Below are positions 17,508 through 26,454 of a stretch of 64,000 nucleotides of DNA, piece by piece. The DNA lies in contig AP026073.1 in assembly GCA_024349765.1 (NCBI GenBank), positions 1-64,000 on the forward strand, written 5' to 3'. The first letter of the stretch is position 1. Every line of letters starts with the position of its first letter. The notes below the pieces were generated by a model, which worked only from the letters and a program-made list of their open reading frames with translations, was not told the DNA's origin and did no database searches. The DNA is from Streptomyces nigrescens (GTDB lineage: Bacteria > Actinomycetota > Actinomycetes > Streptomycetales > Streptomycetaceae). A program made the position numbers and the translations under genes.

Positions 17508-18875
17508 GTGGACGAAGCTTCTGGGGTGCCCCAGACGCCCCAGACACCCGAGCTCCGCCCGCCCGCGGCGGAGGACCGTTCATCCGCTCCCGTCGCCGCC
17601 GAGGCCGTGCCGAGGCGGCGCCCGCACCGGGCCTGGTCGGTCGCCGCCGTCACCTTCCTCACGATCATCGGAGCGGCCGGTTTCGCGTCCCTTCCCGGCC
17701 TGCTCATCGATCCGCTGCACGCCGAGTTCCACTGGTCCCGCGGCACCATCGGCTTCGCGGTGTCGGTGAACCTCGCGCTCTACGGGCTCACCGCGCCGTT
17801 CGCCGCCGCCCTGATGGACCGGTTCGGCATCCGGCGGGTGGTCGCGGTCGCCCTGACGGTCATCGCGGTCGGCGCCGGACTGACCGTCTTCATGACGGCC
17901 GCCTGGCAACTGGTGCTCTTCTGGGGCGTGTTGGTGGGGCTGGGCAGCGGCTCGATGGCGCTGGCCTTCGCGGCCACGGTCACCGGCCGCTGGTTCACCG
18001 CCCGGCGCGGGCTGGTCACCGGCATCCTCACCGCGGCCGGCGCCTCCGGCCAGCTGGTCTTCCTTCCCGTGCTGTCCTGGATCGTCGACCGGCACGACTG
18101 GCGGCCGGCCGCGGTGACCGTCGCCCTGGCCGCGCTCGCCGTGGTCCCGCTGGTGTGGCTGCTGCTGCGCGACCACCCGGCGGACGTGGGCCTGGCGCCT
18201 TACGGGGCGGACGCGTTCGTGCCCAAGCCGCCGCCGCAGCGGGGCGCGGCCCGGCGCGCGGTGCGGGCGCTGGTCTCGGCGGCCTCCACGGGGCCGTTCT
18301 GGCTGCTGGCAGGTACCTTCGCGATCTGCGGCGCCACGACCAACGGCCTGGTCAAGACGCACTTCGTGCCCGCGGCGCACGATCACGGCATGCCGATGAC
18401 GGCGGCCGCCTCACTGCTCGCGGTGATCGGCGTCTTCGACATCGCCGGAACGATCGCCTCCGGCTGGTTCACCGACCGCTTCAACACCCGCCGGCTGCTG
18501 GCCGTCTACTACGGTCTGCGCGGTCTGTCGCTGATGTTCCTGCCGCTGCTGCTCTCCGACACCGTCCACCCGCCGATGGTCTTCTTCATCGTCTTCTACG
18601 GCCTGGACTGGGTGGCGACGGTCCCGCCGACCATCGCGCTGTGCCGTGAGCACTACGGCGAGGACGGCGCGATCGTCTTCGGCTGGGTGCTCGCCGCCCA
18701 CCAGGTGGGCGCCGCCCTGATCGCCTTCCTGGGCGGCCTGGCCCGCGACGCCTTCGGCACGTACAACCCGGTCTGGTACGCCTCGGGCGCGCTGTGCGCA
18801 CTGGCGGCCCTGATGGCCCTGGTCATCCGCGAGCGGCGCACGGGGGCGGTCCAGGGGCGGCCGGCGCCCGCGTGA
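17508..18875 (+). CDS. Major facilitator superfamily transporter
   Basis: This 455-aa integral membrane protein has a ~40-residue Pro/Ala-rich cytoplasmic N-terminus and about twelve membrane helices. The loop 2-3 signature is seen as DRFGIRRV, and a second-half copy as DRFNTRRL. It resembles MFS members that import organic acids (OFA-like or monocarboxylate-type), consistent with uptake of the substrate for the surrounding catabolic genes. The substrate itself is not readable. The GTG at 17508 is used; a start nearer the first helix is possible. It follows the alcohol dehydrogenase by 62 bp on the same strand and may be co-transcribed. Confidence 0.85.
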   Translation: MDEASGVPQTPQTPELRPPAAEDRSSAPVAAEAVPRRRPHRAWSVAAVTFLTIIGAAGFASLPGLLIDPLHAEFHWSRGTIGFAVSVNLALYGLTAPFAAALMDRFGIRRVVAVALTVIAVGAGLTVFMTAAWQLVLFWGVLVGLGSGSMALAFAATVTGRWFTARRGLVTGILTAAGASGQLVFLPVLSWIVDRHDWRPAAVTVALAALAVVPLVWLLLRDHPADVGLAPYGADAFVPKPPPQRGAARRAVRALVSAASTGPFWLLAGTFAICGATTNGLVKTHFVPAAHDHGMPMTAAASLLAVIGVFDIAGTIASGWFTDRFNTRRLLAVYYGLRGLSLMFLPLLLSDTVHPPMVFFIVFYGLDWVATVPPTIALCREHYGEDGAIVFGWVLAAHQVGAALIAFLGGLARDAFGTYNPVWYASGALCALAALMALVIRERRTGAVQGRPAPA

Positions 18876-18946
18876 GCCGCCCCCGGTGGCGGGGCGCCCG
18901 GCCGGCCGGTGCATGATCCCCGTGAGACGGGCGACGGGGGGCGGGG

Positions 18947-19867
18947 ATGACAGCGGGAGCCGGGACGGGGTCGGCCGCCGGGCAGATCCGCGACGTCTGG
19001 AGCGGGCGGGCCGTTCTGGTGTCGATGGCGGCGCTGCTGGCAGAGGCGATGTGCGTGACGGTCGGGGTGGTGCTGTACGGCTTCACCCAGGAGGGGCCGG
19101 TCGGCAATGTGTTCCTGGCCGCCTTCGTGCTCCCGGTCGCGCTGGTGCTCGGCGCGCTGCCCGGCCTGGTGCTGACGGTCACCCTGGTGCTGCCCACGCT
19201 GATGCTGGGGCGCCTGGCGGCCCGTTGGGGCGGGTGGCAGGGGCGCGCGGCATGGTGGTGCACGGCGGCTGCCGCCCCCTTCGCGGTAGCGGGCGCGATG
19301 CTCGTCCACGGGGTGTGCAGCGCGCTCCTCACCGGCTCCGTGGGGCCGCCCCTGGTCTACCTGGTGTGCTGGCCGGTGCTCACCGCGGCCGTCGTGCCGG
19401 CCGCCCTGCTGGCCGCGGTCGCCGCCCGGGGCACCGGGACCCGGCGCACCGTGCGGCTGACCGTCACGGTCGCGAGCGGCGGCTTCCTGGCCGCCCTCGC
19501 GATGGGTGTCCTGGGCGTGGGCGCGCTCGCCACCGGGCTGTTGCCGGCGTACGAGCCCCCGAAGCTGGACCGGGCCCGGCTCGTCGGGGTCTGGCGGGAC
19601 GGCAGCGGCGGAACGCTGGAGCTGCGCTCGGACGGCACGGCGGCGGCCCGGGGGCTGAGCAAGCCGGGCGACCGCTGCGGCGGCGTCGGCAGCTGGGCGC
19701 TGGACCGCTTCACCGCGGACGAGCGGCTGGAGGTGGAGGTGGACGGCGACTGCCGGGGGCAGTGGTTCATGGGCGGTACGGAGAAGCGCCCGACGCTCTA
19801 CTACTTCCTGGGCGACCCGGACGAGTGGCACCGGCACGTACTGACCCGGCAGGTCGGCCGGTCCTGA
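18947..19867 (+). CDS. Conserved membrane protein of unknown function
   Basis: I do not recognise this family. The 306-aa protein has about five hydrophobic segments in its first 200 residues. It then has a soluble C-terminal part of ~100 residues containing LVGVWRDGSGGTLELRSDGTAAARG, a pattern seen in small lipocalin-like or beta-sandwich domains that measure or bind something outside the membrane. A pair of Cys (in GDRCGG and GDCRGQ) could form a disulfide. The ATG at 18947 follows GGGGGGCGGGG. It lies 71 bp downstream of the MFS gene on the same strand, and converges on the flavin reductase gene. Confidence 0.7.
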   Translation: MTAGAGTGSAAGQIRDVWSGRAVLVSMAALLAEAMCVTVGVVLYGFTQEGPVGNVFLAAFVLPVALVLGALPGLVLTVTLVLPTLMLGRLAARWGGWQGRAAWWCTAAAAPFAVAGAMLVHGVCSALLTGSVGPPLVYLVCWPVLTAAVVPAALLAAVAARGTGTRRTVRLTVTVASGGFLAALAMGVLGVGALATGLLPAYEPPKLDRARLVGVWRDGSGGTLELRSDGTAAARGLSKPGDRCGGVGSWALDRFTADERLEVEVDGDCRGQWFMGGTEKRPTLYYFLGDPDEWHRHVLTRQVGRS

Positions 19868-19915
19868 TCGGCGGCGCCGTCGGGCGGCATGCCCGGCCGA
19901 GCGCACCGGCCGTGC

Positions 19916-20545
19916 TCAGGGGCTGAAGTGGCCGAAGGCGCCCCGGTGGAACAGGAGGGGGCCGGCCTCGGCGGCCGCCGGGTCCGTGCCGAGGGCCTCG
20001 ACGCGGCCGACGACGATGAGGTGGTCGCCTCCGGTGTGCACGGCCTGGATGGTGCAGTCGATCCAGGCCGGGACGTCGGCCAGCCGCGGTGAGCCGGTGG
20101 CCGGCGCCGGCCCGTAGGAGACGCCGGCGAACTTGTCGCCACCACTGACCGCGAATCCCCGGCACAACCCGCCCTGTTCCGCCCCGAGGACGTTGACGCA
20201 GAACACCCCGGCACGGGCGATCCGCGGCCAGGTCGTCGACGTACGCGCCACCATGAACGTCACCAGCGGCGGGTCGAGGGAGAGGGACGCGAAGGACTGG
20301 CAGGCGAAGCCGGCCGGGCCCGGTTCGCCCGGTGCCGTGATGACGGTGACGCCGCTGGCGAAGTGCCCCAGGACGGAACGGAAGGCGGCGGGGTCGAGGG
20401 GGGCGCGCTCGCCCTCGCGTACGGCGCGCAGGGCGGGCCGCGGGAGCGGTGCGGCAGGAGTGGCGGGTGCGGCGGCCGTGGTCGGTGCGCCGACCGAGCG
20501 GAGGTACCGCACGGCCGTGGCCGCCATCCCCGCGTGCCCCATCAT
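19916..20545 (-). CDS. Flavin reductase (FMN-binding, HpaC-like)
   Basis: This ~200-aa protein of the flavin reductase family (PF01613) reduces FMN or FAD with NAD(P)H for a partner monooxygenase. The core starts at FRSVLGHFASGVTVITA and continues with FACQSFASLSLDPPLVTFMVARTS, the family's flavin-binding signature. GGDHLIVVGRVEAL lies near the C-terminus. About 50 residues of low-complexity Ala/Pro precede the core, so the true start could be 20545, 20527 or further in. A CTGACG operator lies upstream at 20663. This makes it a good candidate to supply reduced flavin to the luciferase-like monooxygenases encoded at 55678 and 57666. Confidence 0.87.
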   Translation of the reverse strand: MMGHAGMAATAVRYLRSVGAPTTAAAPATPAAPLPRPALRAVREGERAPLDPAAFRSVLGHFASGVTVITAPGEPGPAGFACQSFASLSLDPPLVTFMVARTSTTWPRIARAGVFCVNVLGAEQGGLCRGFAVSGGDKFAGVSYGPAPATGSPRLADVPAWIDCTIQAVHTGGDHLIVVGRVEALGTDPAAAEAGPLLFHRGAFGHFSP

Positions 20546-20662
20546 CGCTTCGGCCCCGTCGGTCCCATGGGCCCCGTCCGTCCCGTCATGGCGTCCGTCC
20601 TGTCCTGTCCTCTGTCCGGCCTGTCTTCTGTCCGGTCTTCCGTCCGGCCGGTTTCATTGAAT

Positions 20663-20677
20663 CTGATGCCCCGTCAG
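20663..20677. promoter_or_regulatory. CTGACG palindrome, site 4
   Basis: CTGATG CCC CGTCAG has one mismatch. It lies 118 bp upstream of the flavin reductase start and on the far side of the sigma factor gene (start 20852). The rest of the 306-bp gap holds Pro/Ser-type low-complexity repeats (GTCC/CCGTCC words) and no gene. The flavin reductase is the likelier target. Confidence 0.7.
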
Positions 20678-20851
20678 ATGTGAAGCCATGCGGGACGGCG
20701 GCCACCCGCACGTGTGGTTTGGCGGCGTACGCGACGATCTCCCTCGGATTGGGGGGAGATTGGCGGAGGGATTCCTGATTGTGTGCCGCCCGCGCGGGTA
20801 GCGTCCACGTCGGCCGCGTCCGTAGCCGAACACGGGGGAGAGTTCCGGTAC

Positions 20852-21454
20852 ATGGCCGAGGCAACACCGTCACCACCGTCACCACCGTCATCGGCGTCGT
20901 CCGCCGCGTCGCCCACCTTCGACGAGGTCTTCTGCGGCCTGCTGCCCCGCCTCTACCGCAGGGCGGTGATGCTGGCCGGTTCGAGACAGTCCGCGGAGGA
21001 TGTGGTGCACGAGGCGTACCTCAAGCTCGCCGCCCGTCCGCAGCGCTTCCTCGCCCACCCGGAGCCGTACGCCTACGCCTTCACCACCGTCCTCAACGTC
21101 GCACGTGACGCCTACCGCAAGGACCGCCGCCAGGTCCTGGTGGACGGCCTGGAGGGCGTCGAGGAGGCCGGTACGGGCGGCGGCGCGGGGGCGGGCCCCG
21201 GCGCCGGGCCGGGCGGCTGGGACGGCGGGGTGGAGCGGCGGCACGCCGAGATCGAAGCGGTGCGCCTGCTGGGGAGGTTGTCGCACCGGCAGGCCGGCAT
21301 CGTCATCCTCGTGGACCTCGACGGCTACACCCTCGATCAGGCCGCCAGGATCATGAAGGTGCATCGCGGTACGGCCGCCCGCCATCGGGCCCGCGCGCTG
21401 GACAGGCTGCGCGCGTACCTCGTTGAATCGGAGCACGGGCAGGCCGGGAGGTGA
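20852..21454 (+). CDS. ECF-like RNA polymerase sigma factor
   Basis: The 200-aa protein has sigma region 2 from FDEVFCGLLPRLYRRAVMLAGSRQSAEDVVHEAYLK. Region 4 is EAVRLLGRLSHRQAGIVILVDLDGYTLDQAARIMKVHRGTAARHRARALDRL, split here only for description by a Gly-rich linker of about 20 residues (GTGGGAGAGPGAGPG type). The frame is open from 20714. I chose ATG 20852 because GGGGGAG stands eleven bases upstream. The stop overlaps the start of the next gene, a membrane protein, which is the usual layout for a sigma factor and its membrane-bound regulator. No target promoter can be assigned. Confidence 0.85.
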   Translation: MAEATPSPPSPPSSASSAASPTFDEVFCGLLPRLYRRAVMLAGSRQSAEDVVHEAYLKLAARPQRFLAHPEPYAYAFTTVLNVARDAYRKDRRQVLVDGLEGVEEAGTGGGAGAGPGAGPGGWDGGVERRHAEIEAVRLLGRLSHRQAGIVILVDLDGYTLDQAARIMKVHRGTAARHRARALDRLRAYLVESEHGQAGR

Positions 21455-22155
21455 GCGGCACGGTGGACGCGGGGCGACGCCACGACGGCGAGGTCGGCGG
21501 CGGCACCGGTGGTGCGGGCGGCGGCCGGCCGTTCGGCGGCGGGGGCCGGGGCGACGCCTCCGGCGACGACGTCGAGGCGCTGCTGCGCGCCCGGCTGCGG
21601 CTCGCGGACGAGCGGATCGAGACACCGCCCGGGCTGTGGGACCGGATCCGCCCGACGGGCAACGAGCAGGCACCCGAGGCGCGTTCACCACGCCGGTGGC
21701 CGTCCGCCGCCGTGCCGCCCCGGAGGCGGCCGTACGCGATCGCCTGCGCGGTGGCCGCGGCGGTGGCCGCCGTGGCGCTGGGGGTGTGGTGGCTGGTGCG
21801 GCCCGGGGCCGGCACGCCGCAGCCGGCCGGGCCACCGGTGACGGTGAAGATCACGGTCTACAACAGCGAGCGCGCCTGCCGTGCGGGCCGCTCCCTGGAG
21901 TGCGCGCTGCGGCTCGCCAAGGACCCCTACGCCGCGTACGCCGCGCGCGACAACTCCGCGGGCCGGGTCTGGCACGGCGACGAGCTGGCCGCGCGCTGCG
22001 TCGTCACCGACGGGCAGATGGTCCGCGACGAGGCGGGCATCACCTCCACCCGCTGGTACCTGGTGACGAACGGGCAGGGGGCGCGCGGATGGCTGCCCGG
22101 GGTGCGGACGCGCAACACCCATGAGGTGCCGGTGTGCCCGGAGGACGTGAAGTAG
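21451..22155 (+). CDS. Membrane protein coupled to the sigma factor (possible anti-sigma)
   Basis: The GTG start at 21451 overlaps the sigma factor stop (GTGA), so the two are coupled. The 234-aa protein has a Gly-rich N-terminus and a helical cytoplasmic stretch VEALLRARLRLADERIETPPGLWDRI. One membrane segment lies near residues 91-111. The extracytoplasmic domain has three Cys and an SH3-like look (NGQGARGWLPG). It has no HxxxCxxC zinc motif, so it is not a ZAS-type anti-sigma factor. A role as non-zinc anti-sigma factor is inferred from gene order and topology only. Confidence 0.65.
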   Translation: MSGTVDAGRRHDGEVGGGTGGAGGGRPFGGGGRGDASGDDVEALLRARLRLADERIETPPGLWDRIRPTGNEQAPEARSPRRWPSAAVPPRRRPYAIACAVAAAVAAVALGVWWLVRPGAGTPQPAGPPVTVKITVYNSERACRAGRSLECALRLAKDPYAAYAARDNSAGRVWHGDELAARCVVTDGQMVRDEAGITSTRWYLVTNGQGARGWLPGVRTRNTHEVPVCPEDVK

Positions 22156-22197
22156 CGGACGGACGCAAGGGGTGGCGGGCCGGGCGGCGGAGCCTCG

Positions 22198-23100
22198 TCA
22201 GCGGCCCCGGTAGGTCGGGCTGCGGCGCTCCACGAAGGCGGCGACGCCTTCCCGGGCGTCGGCGGTCGACATGGTGATCTCCTGGGCGCTGGCCTCGGCG
22301 GCGAAGGCCGCGGCCCGGTCGGTCTCGAACGACGCGTTCACCAGCTGCTTGGTCAGCGCCAGCGCGCGGGTCGGGCCGGCGGCCAGCCGTTCCGCCCACT
22401 CCCGGGCGGTCTTCGCGAGTTCGCCGTCGGGGACGACCCGGTTGACCAGCCCGAGCCGCTCGGCCTCCGCGGCCGGGACCGCGTCGCCGAAGAACATCAG
22501 CTCCTTCGCCCGCTGTGGGCCGATCAGCCGGGGCAGGAGGTAGGCGCCGCCGCCGTCCGGTACGAGGCCGCGGCGGGCGAACACCTCGATGAAGCGGGCC
22601 GATTCGGCGGCCAGCACGAGATCGCAGGCGAACGCGAGATGGGCACCGAGCCCGGCCGCGGTGCCGTTGACCGCGGCGATCACCGGCTTCTCGCAGTCCA
22701 GCACCGCGGCGATGAAGCGCTGGGCGCCGCGCCGGATCATCCGCGCCACGTCGCCACAAACCCGTTCGCCGCCGGTCCGTTCGCCGGAGCTCGGGCTGCC
22801 GCGCAGGTCGGCGCCGGCGCAGAAGCCCTTGCCGGTCGCGGTGATGACCACGGCCCGTACGTCGGGGTCGGCCGAGGCGTCCGCGAGCAGGCCGATGAGG
22901 CGTTCGCGCTGGTCCCAGGTGACGGCGTTCAGCGCGTCCGGGCGGTTGAGGGTGATCCACGAGACGCCGTTGTCAGTGGCGTGCAGTACCAATGAATCAA
23001 GCGCGTCGACGGGTTGTGCGCAGGCTGCGGAATCGGCGGTACCGGCGGAACGGCCGGGCGAGGACGGCGGGGAGAACGGGGAAGGCTCGGAGGTTGTCAT
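22198..23100 (-). CDS. Enoyl-CoA hydratase/isomerase (crotonase family)
   Basis: This 300-aa crotonase-fold enzyme adds water to, or isomerises, an enoyl-CoA. The oxyanion-hole segments are GKGFCAGADLRG and NGTAAGLGAHLAFACDLVLA. The active-site stretch FIEVFARRGLVPDGGGAYLLPRLIG follows. The second catalytic Glu position carries Asp, as in PaaG-like isomerases. The open frame begins at 23334, but the real start is ATG 23100. It lies 88 bp downstream of the ATP-grasp synthetase on the same strand and is probably in its operon, so the operators at 25520 and 25544 would control both. Confidence 0.88.
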   Translation of the reverse strand: MTTSEPSPFSPPSSPGRSAGTADSAACAQPVDALDSLVLHATDNGVSWITLNRPDALNAVTWDQRERLIGLLADASADPDVRAVVITATGKGFCAGADLRGSPSSGERTGGERVCGDVARMIRRGAQRFIAAVLDCEKPVIAAVNGTAAGLGAHLAFACDLVLAAESARFIEVFARRGLVPDGGGAYLLPRLIGPQRAKELMFFGDAVPAAEAERLGLVNRVVPDGELAKTAREWAERLAAGPTRALALTKQLVNASFETDRAAAFAAEASAQEITMSTADAREGVAAFVERRSPTYRGR

Positions 23101-23188
23101 GGGGGAACGGCTCCAGAGGGTGCGGTCGCGACTGCGGCAGCGGTTGCGGTTACGGCTGTGGGTCCGGCCGCGGAGGGGGCGGTCGGGG

Positions 23189-25507
23189 TCAGTGGCAGAC
23201 GGCGAGCGCGTCGAGGGCCACCGCGCCCTGCCCGCGCTCCAGGACCACCAGCGGGTTGATGTCCAGCTCGGCGAGTGCGCCGTCCAGTTCCAGGGCCATC
23301 CGCTGGACCCGGAGGACGACCTCGACCAGCGCATCGACGTCCGCGGGCGGCCCGCCGCGTACGCCCTCCAGGAGGGCGCGGCCGCGGAGTTCGGCGAGCA
23401 TCGCGCGCGCCTGGTCCTCGCCGAAGGGCGGTACGCCCACCGCGACGTCCCGCAGGACCTCGACGAGCACCCCGCCCAGCCCCACGGTCACGGTCGGCCC
23501 GAAGAGGCGGTCGGGGGTGACCCCGACGACCATCTCGACGCCCCGCTCGATCATCTGGCAGACGAGCACGCCGTCCAGCGGGACGTCCTCGTAGCGGGCG
23601 ATGTCGGTGAGCTCGCGGTAGGCGTCCCTGACCTGGCTGGCCGAGGTCAGCCCGACCTTGACCAGTCCGAGCTCGGTCTTGTGCGCCAGCTGGGCCCCGG
23701 ACGCCTTCATGACCACGGGATAGCCGACCAGGCTCGCCGCCCGTACGGCCGCCGCCGCGCTGGTCACCAGCTGTTCGCGCGGTACCCGGATGCCGTAGGC
23801 GCGCAGCAGTTGCTTCGCCGCGTGCTCGCTGAGCTGCTGGCCCGGGCGCAGCAGCGCCTGCGCCTTGCGGACGGACGGGGACGGCACGCGGGGGGCGTCG
23901 TCGAAGGGCGAGCGGTAGCCGGCCGTGAAGCGGTGGTGGTCGAGATAGGCGCGTACGGCCGTGATGCAGTTGCCGAAGGTGCGGAAGGTCGCCACGCGCG
24001 AGGAGCCGAGCAGCGTGCTGCGGTAGGCGTCCTCGGTACCGACCGGCGAGCCCCACACCACGCACACCAGCTTGTCGGTCTGCTCCGCCGCGTCCACCAG
24101 GTCCTGGGCGAGCTTGTCGCTCATCGGCGGGAAGGGGCCGGTGATCGGGCAGATCAGCACGCCGACGGCGGGGTCGGCGAGGATCGCGTCGATGATCTTG
24201 CGGCCGCGCCAGTCGCCGACCGGGTGCCCGCCGTTGTCGATCGGGTTGGCGACGGAGAGGTAGTCCGGTATCCACTGGTGCAGTTCGGCCTGCTTGGGGG
24301 TGTCCAGGGTGGGCAGCCGCAGCCCGGCCGCGGTCGCCAGATCGGCGAAGTGGGCGCCGGTGCCACCGGAGATCGAATAGACCGCGACGCCCTCGGCGGT
24401 GGGCTTCCTGGCGCGGGCCAGCAGCGCCGCGGTGTCCTGCAGCTCGTCGAGCCCGTCCACCCGGATCACCCCGAACTGGCGCATCGCGGCGTCCACGACC
24501 TCGTCCGCGCCGGTGAGCTTGCCGGTGTGCGAGGCGGCCGTCCGGGCGCCGGTCTCGGTGCGGCCCACCTTGACGGCGACGACGGGGACCTGGTGGCGGG
24601 CCGCGCGGTCGGCCGCGAGCAGAAAGCTGCGGCCGTCCTTGAGCCCTTCCACATACGCCGCGACGGCCCCGACCTCGGGGCGGGTGGCGAAGTAGGAGAG
24701 GAAGTCGGCGGTCTCCAGGTCGGCCTCGTTGCCGGTGGGGGCCCAGTGGGAAAGGCGGATGCCCAGTTCCTGGAGGGTGAAGACGGGCCGGCCCTGGTGG
24801 CCTGACTGGGTGATCAGGGCGATGGCCGGGCCGTCGAGGTCGTCACGGAACTTCTCGAAGGCGTTGAGGTTGGTGTTGGGGCCGAGCAGCCGCAGCCCGG
24901 AGCGCGCCACGGCCTCGGCCAGCCGGGCCTGGGCGGCCGCGCCCTCCTCCCCGGTCTCGGCGAAGCCGGAGGCGAACGCCACCGCGAACTTGACCTTTGC
25001 CGCGGCCAGTTGCTCGATGACCGGAAGGGGGTCGCTGACGAGCAGTACGGCGAGGTCGACGGTCTCGGGGAGGTCGGCGACGGTGGCGTGGCAGGGCAGC
25101 CCGAAGACCCGGGTGCGTCCGGGGTTCACGGGGTGCAGCCGGGCGCCGACGCGCTCGGCCCAGGCGATCAGCTGGCGGGTGATGCCGGTGTTGGGACGGC
25201 CCTCGCTGTCCGAGGCGCCGATCACGGCCACCGACTCCGGTCGGAAGAACCGGTCGAGGTCGGGCACCGGGGCGTACAGCGGGCGGCCGCTGACATCCCG
25301 CTCGACCGCCTCGTCGGCGCCCCGGCCGTCGTGGCTGCCCTGGCCGTTCGGTCCGTCGCCGCCGCGGTGCGGTGCGGTTGTGCCGTGGACGGTGTGTGGT
25401 GGTTGCTCCCCGCAGGCCACGACGCGGGCCGGCCGGGAGTGCGTGGTGAGGGTGCCGTGAGTCGATCCAAGCATCGCAGTCGCCCGCTCCTGTGTGACGG
25501 CTCTCAT
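23189..25507 (-). CDS. ATP-grasp acyl-CoA synthetase (NDP-forming acetyl-CoA synthetase family)
   Basis: This ~772-aa single-chain protein is related to ADP-forming acyl-CoA synthetases. An N-terminal CoA-binding Rossmann domain starts at FFRPESVAVIGASDSEGRPN. A succinyl-CoA-ligase-like domain with ITQSGHQG follows. A C-terminal ATP-grasp domain begins LLRAYGIRVPREQ and contains YPVVMKASGAQLAHKTE. It should make an acyl-CoA from acid, ATP and CoA, or run in reverse. The longest frame opens with a GTG at 25528 inside operator site 5. ATG 25507 is therefore preferred, with ATG 25474 as an alternative. The first ~65 residues are low-complexity. No acetyltransferase domain is fused. Confidence 0.85.
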   Translation of the reverse strand: MRAVTQERATAMLGSTHGTLTTHSRPARVVACGEQPPHTVHGTTAPHRGGDGPNGQGSHDGRGADEAVERDVSGRPLYAPVPDLDRFFRPESVAVIGASDSEGRPNTGITRQLIAWAERVGARLHPVNPGRTRVFGLPCHATVADLPETVDLAVLLVSDPLPVIEQLAAAKVKFAVAFASGFAETGEEGAAAQARLAEAVARSGLRLLGPNTNLNAFEKFRDDLDGPAIALITQSGHQGRPVFTLQELGIRLSHWAPTGNEADLETADFLSYFATRPEVGAVAAYVEGLKDGRSFLLAADRAARHQVPVVAVKVGRTETGARTAASHTGKLTGADEVVDAAMRQFGVIRVDGLDELQDTAALLARARKPTAEGVAVYSISGGTGAHFADLATAAGLRLPTLDTPKQAELHQWIPDYLSVANPIDNGGHPVGDWRGRKIIDAILADPAVGVLICPITGPFPPMSDKLAQDLVDAAEQTDKLVCVVWGSPVGTEDAYRSTLLGSSRVATFRTFGNCITAVRAYLDHHRFTAGYRSPFDDAPRVPSPSVRKAQALLRPGQQLSEHAAKQLLRAYGIRVPREQLVTSAAAAVRAASLVGYPVVMKASGAQLAHKTELGLVKVGLTSASQVRDAYRELTDIARYEDVPLDGVLVCQMIERGVEMVVGVTPDRLFGPTVTVGLGGVLVEVLRDVAVGVPPFGEDQARAMLAELRGRALLEGVRGGPPADVDALVEVVLRVQRMALELDGALAELDINPLVVLERGQGAVALDALAVCH

Positions 25508-25519
25508 TGGCTGCGTTAG

Positions 25520-25534
25520 CTGACGCACAGTCAG
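25520..25534. promoter_or_regulatory. CTGACG palindrome, site 5
   Basis: CTGACG CAC AGTCAG has one mismatch. It lies 13 bp upstream of the likely synthetase start at 25507, in tandem with site 6, 24 bp away centre to centre. Confidence 0.72.
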
Positions 25535-25543
25535 ATTACTGAA

Positions 25544-25558
25544 CTGACGCCATGTCAG
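25544..25558. promoter_or_regulatory. CTGACG palindrome, site 6
   Basis: CTGACG CCA TGTCAG has one mismatch. With site 5 it forms a tandem operator in front of the synthetase/hydratase operon. Confidence 0.72.
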
Positions 25559-25670
25559 GAATGGGGCGGGCGTGAGAAGTGGGTGAGGGGTGTTCCGTCC
25601 GGGGTGCGGCGGGGCGGGGGCCCTGGAGTGGAGTCGTGCCCTCTTGCGCCGGTCGCCGCGCTGAGTTGAA

Positions 25671-25685
25671 CTGACATACCGTCAG
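25671..25685. promoter_or_regulatory. CTGACG palindrome, site 7
   Basis: CTGACA TAC CGTCAG has one mismatch. It lies 85 bp upstream of the DUF35 gene start at 25770 and is the third site in this divergent promoter region. Confidence 0.7.
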
Positions 25686-25769
25686 AAGCGGGCGGGGTGA
25701 TGCGGCGGGTCGGGCGAAGGCCCGCCGGGTGGAGCTGATGGAGCCGGTGGAGCTGGTGGGGGTGGTCCG

Positions 25770-26429
25770 GTGACCGACGGAAGAGTGGCGGGGCAAGAGG
25801 CGGTAGGTGCGGGCAGGGGGACGGCAGGAGGAGGGAAGGGGGCGGTGCGGGGTGCCGCAAGGAGCACGGCGCGCTCGGACGTGCCGGAGGTGGATGCCTT
25901 CACCCGGCCGTACTGGGAGGCGGCGGCCGAGGGGCGGTTGCTGCTGCGCCGTTGCCGGGCCGAGGGGTGCGGGCGGGCGCACCACTACCCGCGCGATTTC
26001 TGCCCGTACTGCTGGAGCGAGGACGTCGACTGGGAGCCGGCCGCCGGCCGCGGCACGCTCTACACCTGGTCCGTCGTGCACCGCAACGACCTCCCGCCGT
26101 TCGGGGACCGGGTCCCGTACGTCGCGGCGGTGGTCGATCTCGCCGAGGGGCCCCGGATGATGACCGAGATCGTCGGCTGCCCGGAGGCGGACCTGCGGAT
26201 CGGCATGCCGCTGGTCGTCGACTTCCGCCGGGACGGCGATGCCGGGCCGGGCGGTGTGGGGTCGGGGGGTGCCGGAGCGGGCGGTGCGGGGTCGGGGGAT
26301 GCCGGACCGGAGGATGCCGGACCGGGCGGTCCGAGGTTGAGGAATACCGGGCCAGGTGATGCCGGGCCGGGTCGGGCCGGAGGCGTCGTTCCCGTGTTTC
26401 GGCCCGCCGGGAATTCAGTGGCGGGGTGA
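25770..26429 (+). CDS. Zn-ribbon / OB-fold (DUF35) acyl-CoA-associated protein with repetitive tail
   Basis: DUF35 proteins pair with thiolase-like or hydratase enzymes and bind acyl-CoA. The core here starts near residue 40 (VDAFTRPYWEAAAEGRLLLRRC). It has a four-Cys zinc ribbon (C and C in RCRAEGCG, then CPYC), then the OB-fold LYTWSVVHRNDLPPFGDRVPYVAAVVDL. The first 38 residues and the last ~65 are low-complexity; the tail repeats GxAGxGxAGPE-like units and looks like a slippage product. The GTG at 25770 is nominal, and a later start is possible. Its natural partner may be one of the two thiolases (30810 or 41413). It lies downstream of operator site 7. Confidence 0.82.
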   Translation: MTDGRVAGQEAVGAGRGTAGGGKGAVRGAARSTARSDVPEVDAFTRPYWEAAAEGRLLLRRCRAEGCGRAHHYPRDFCPYCWSEDVDWEPAAGRGTLYTWSVVHRNDLPPFGDRVPYVAAVVDLAEGPRMMTEIVGCPEADLRIGMPLVVDFRRDGDAGPGGVGSGGAGAGGAGSGDAGPEDAGPGGPRLRNTGPGDAGPGRAGGVVPVFRPAGNSVAG

Positions 26430-26454
26430 GACGGCCGGTTGCCATGCTGGCGCG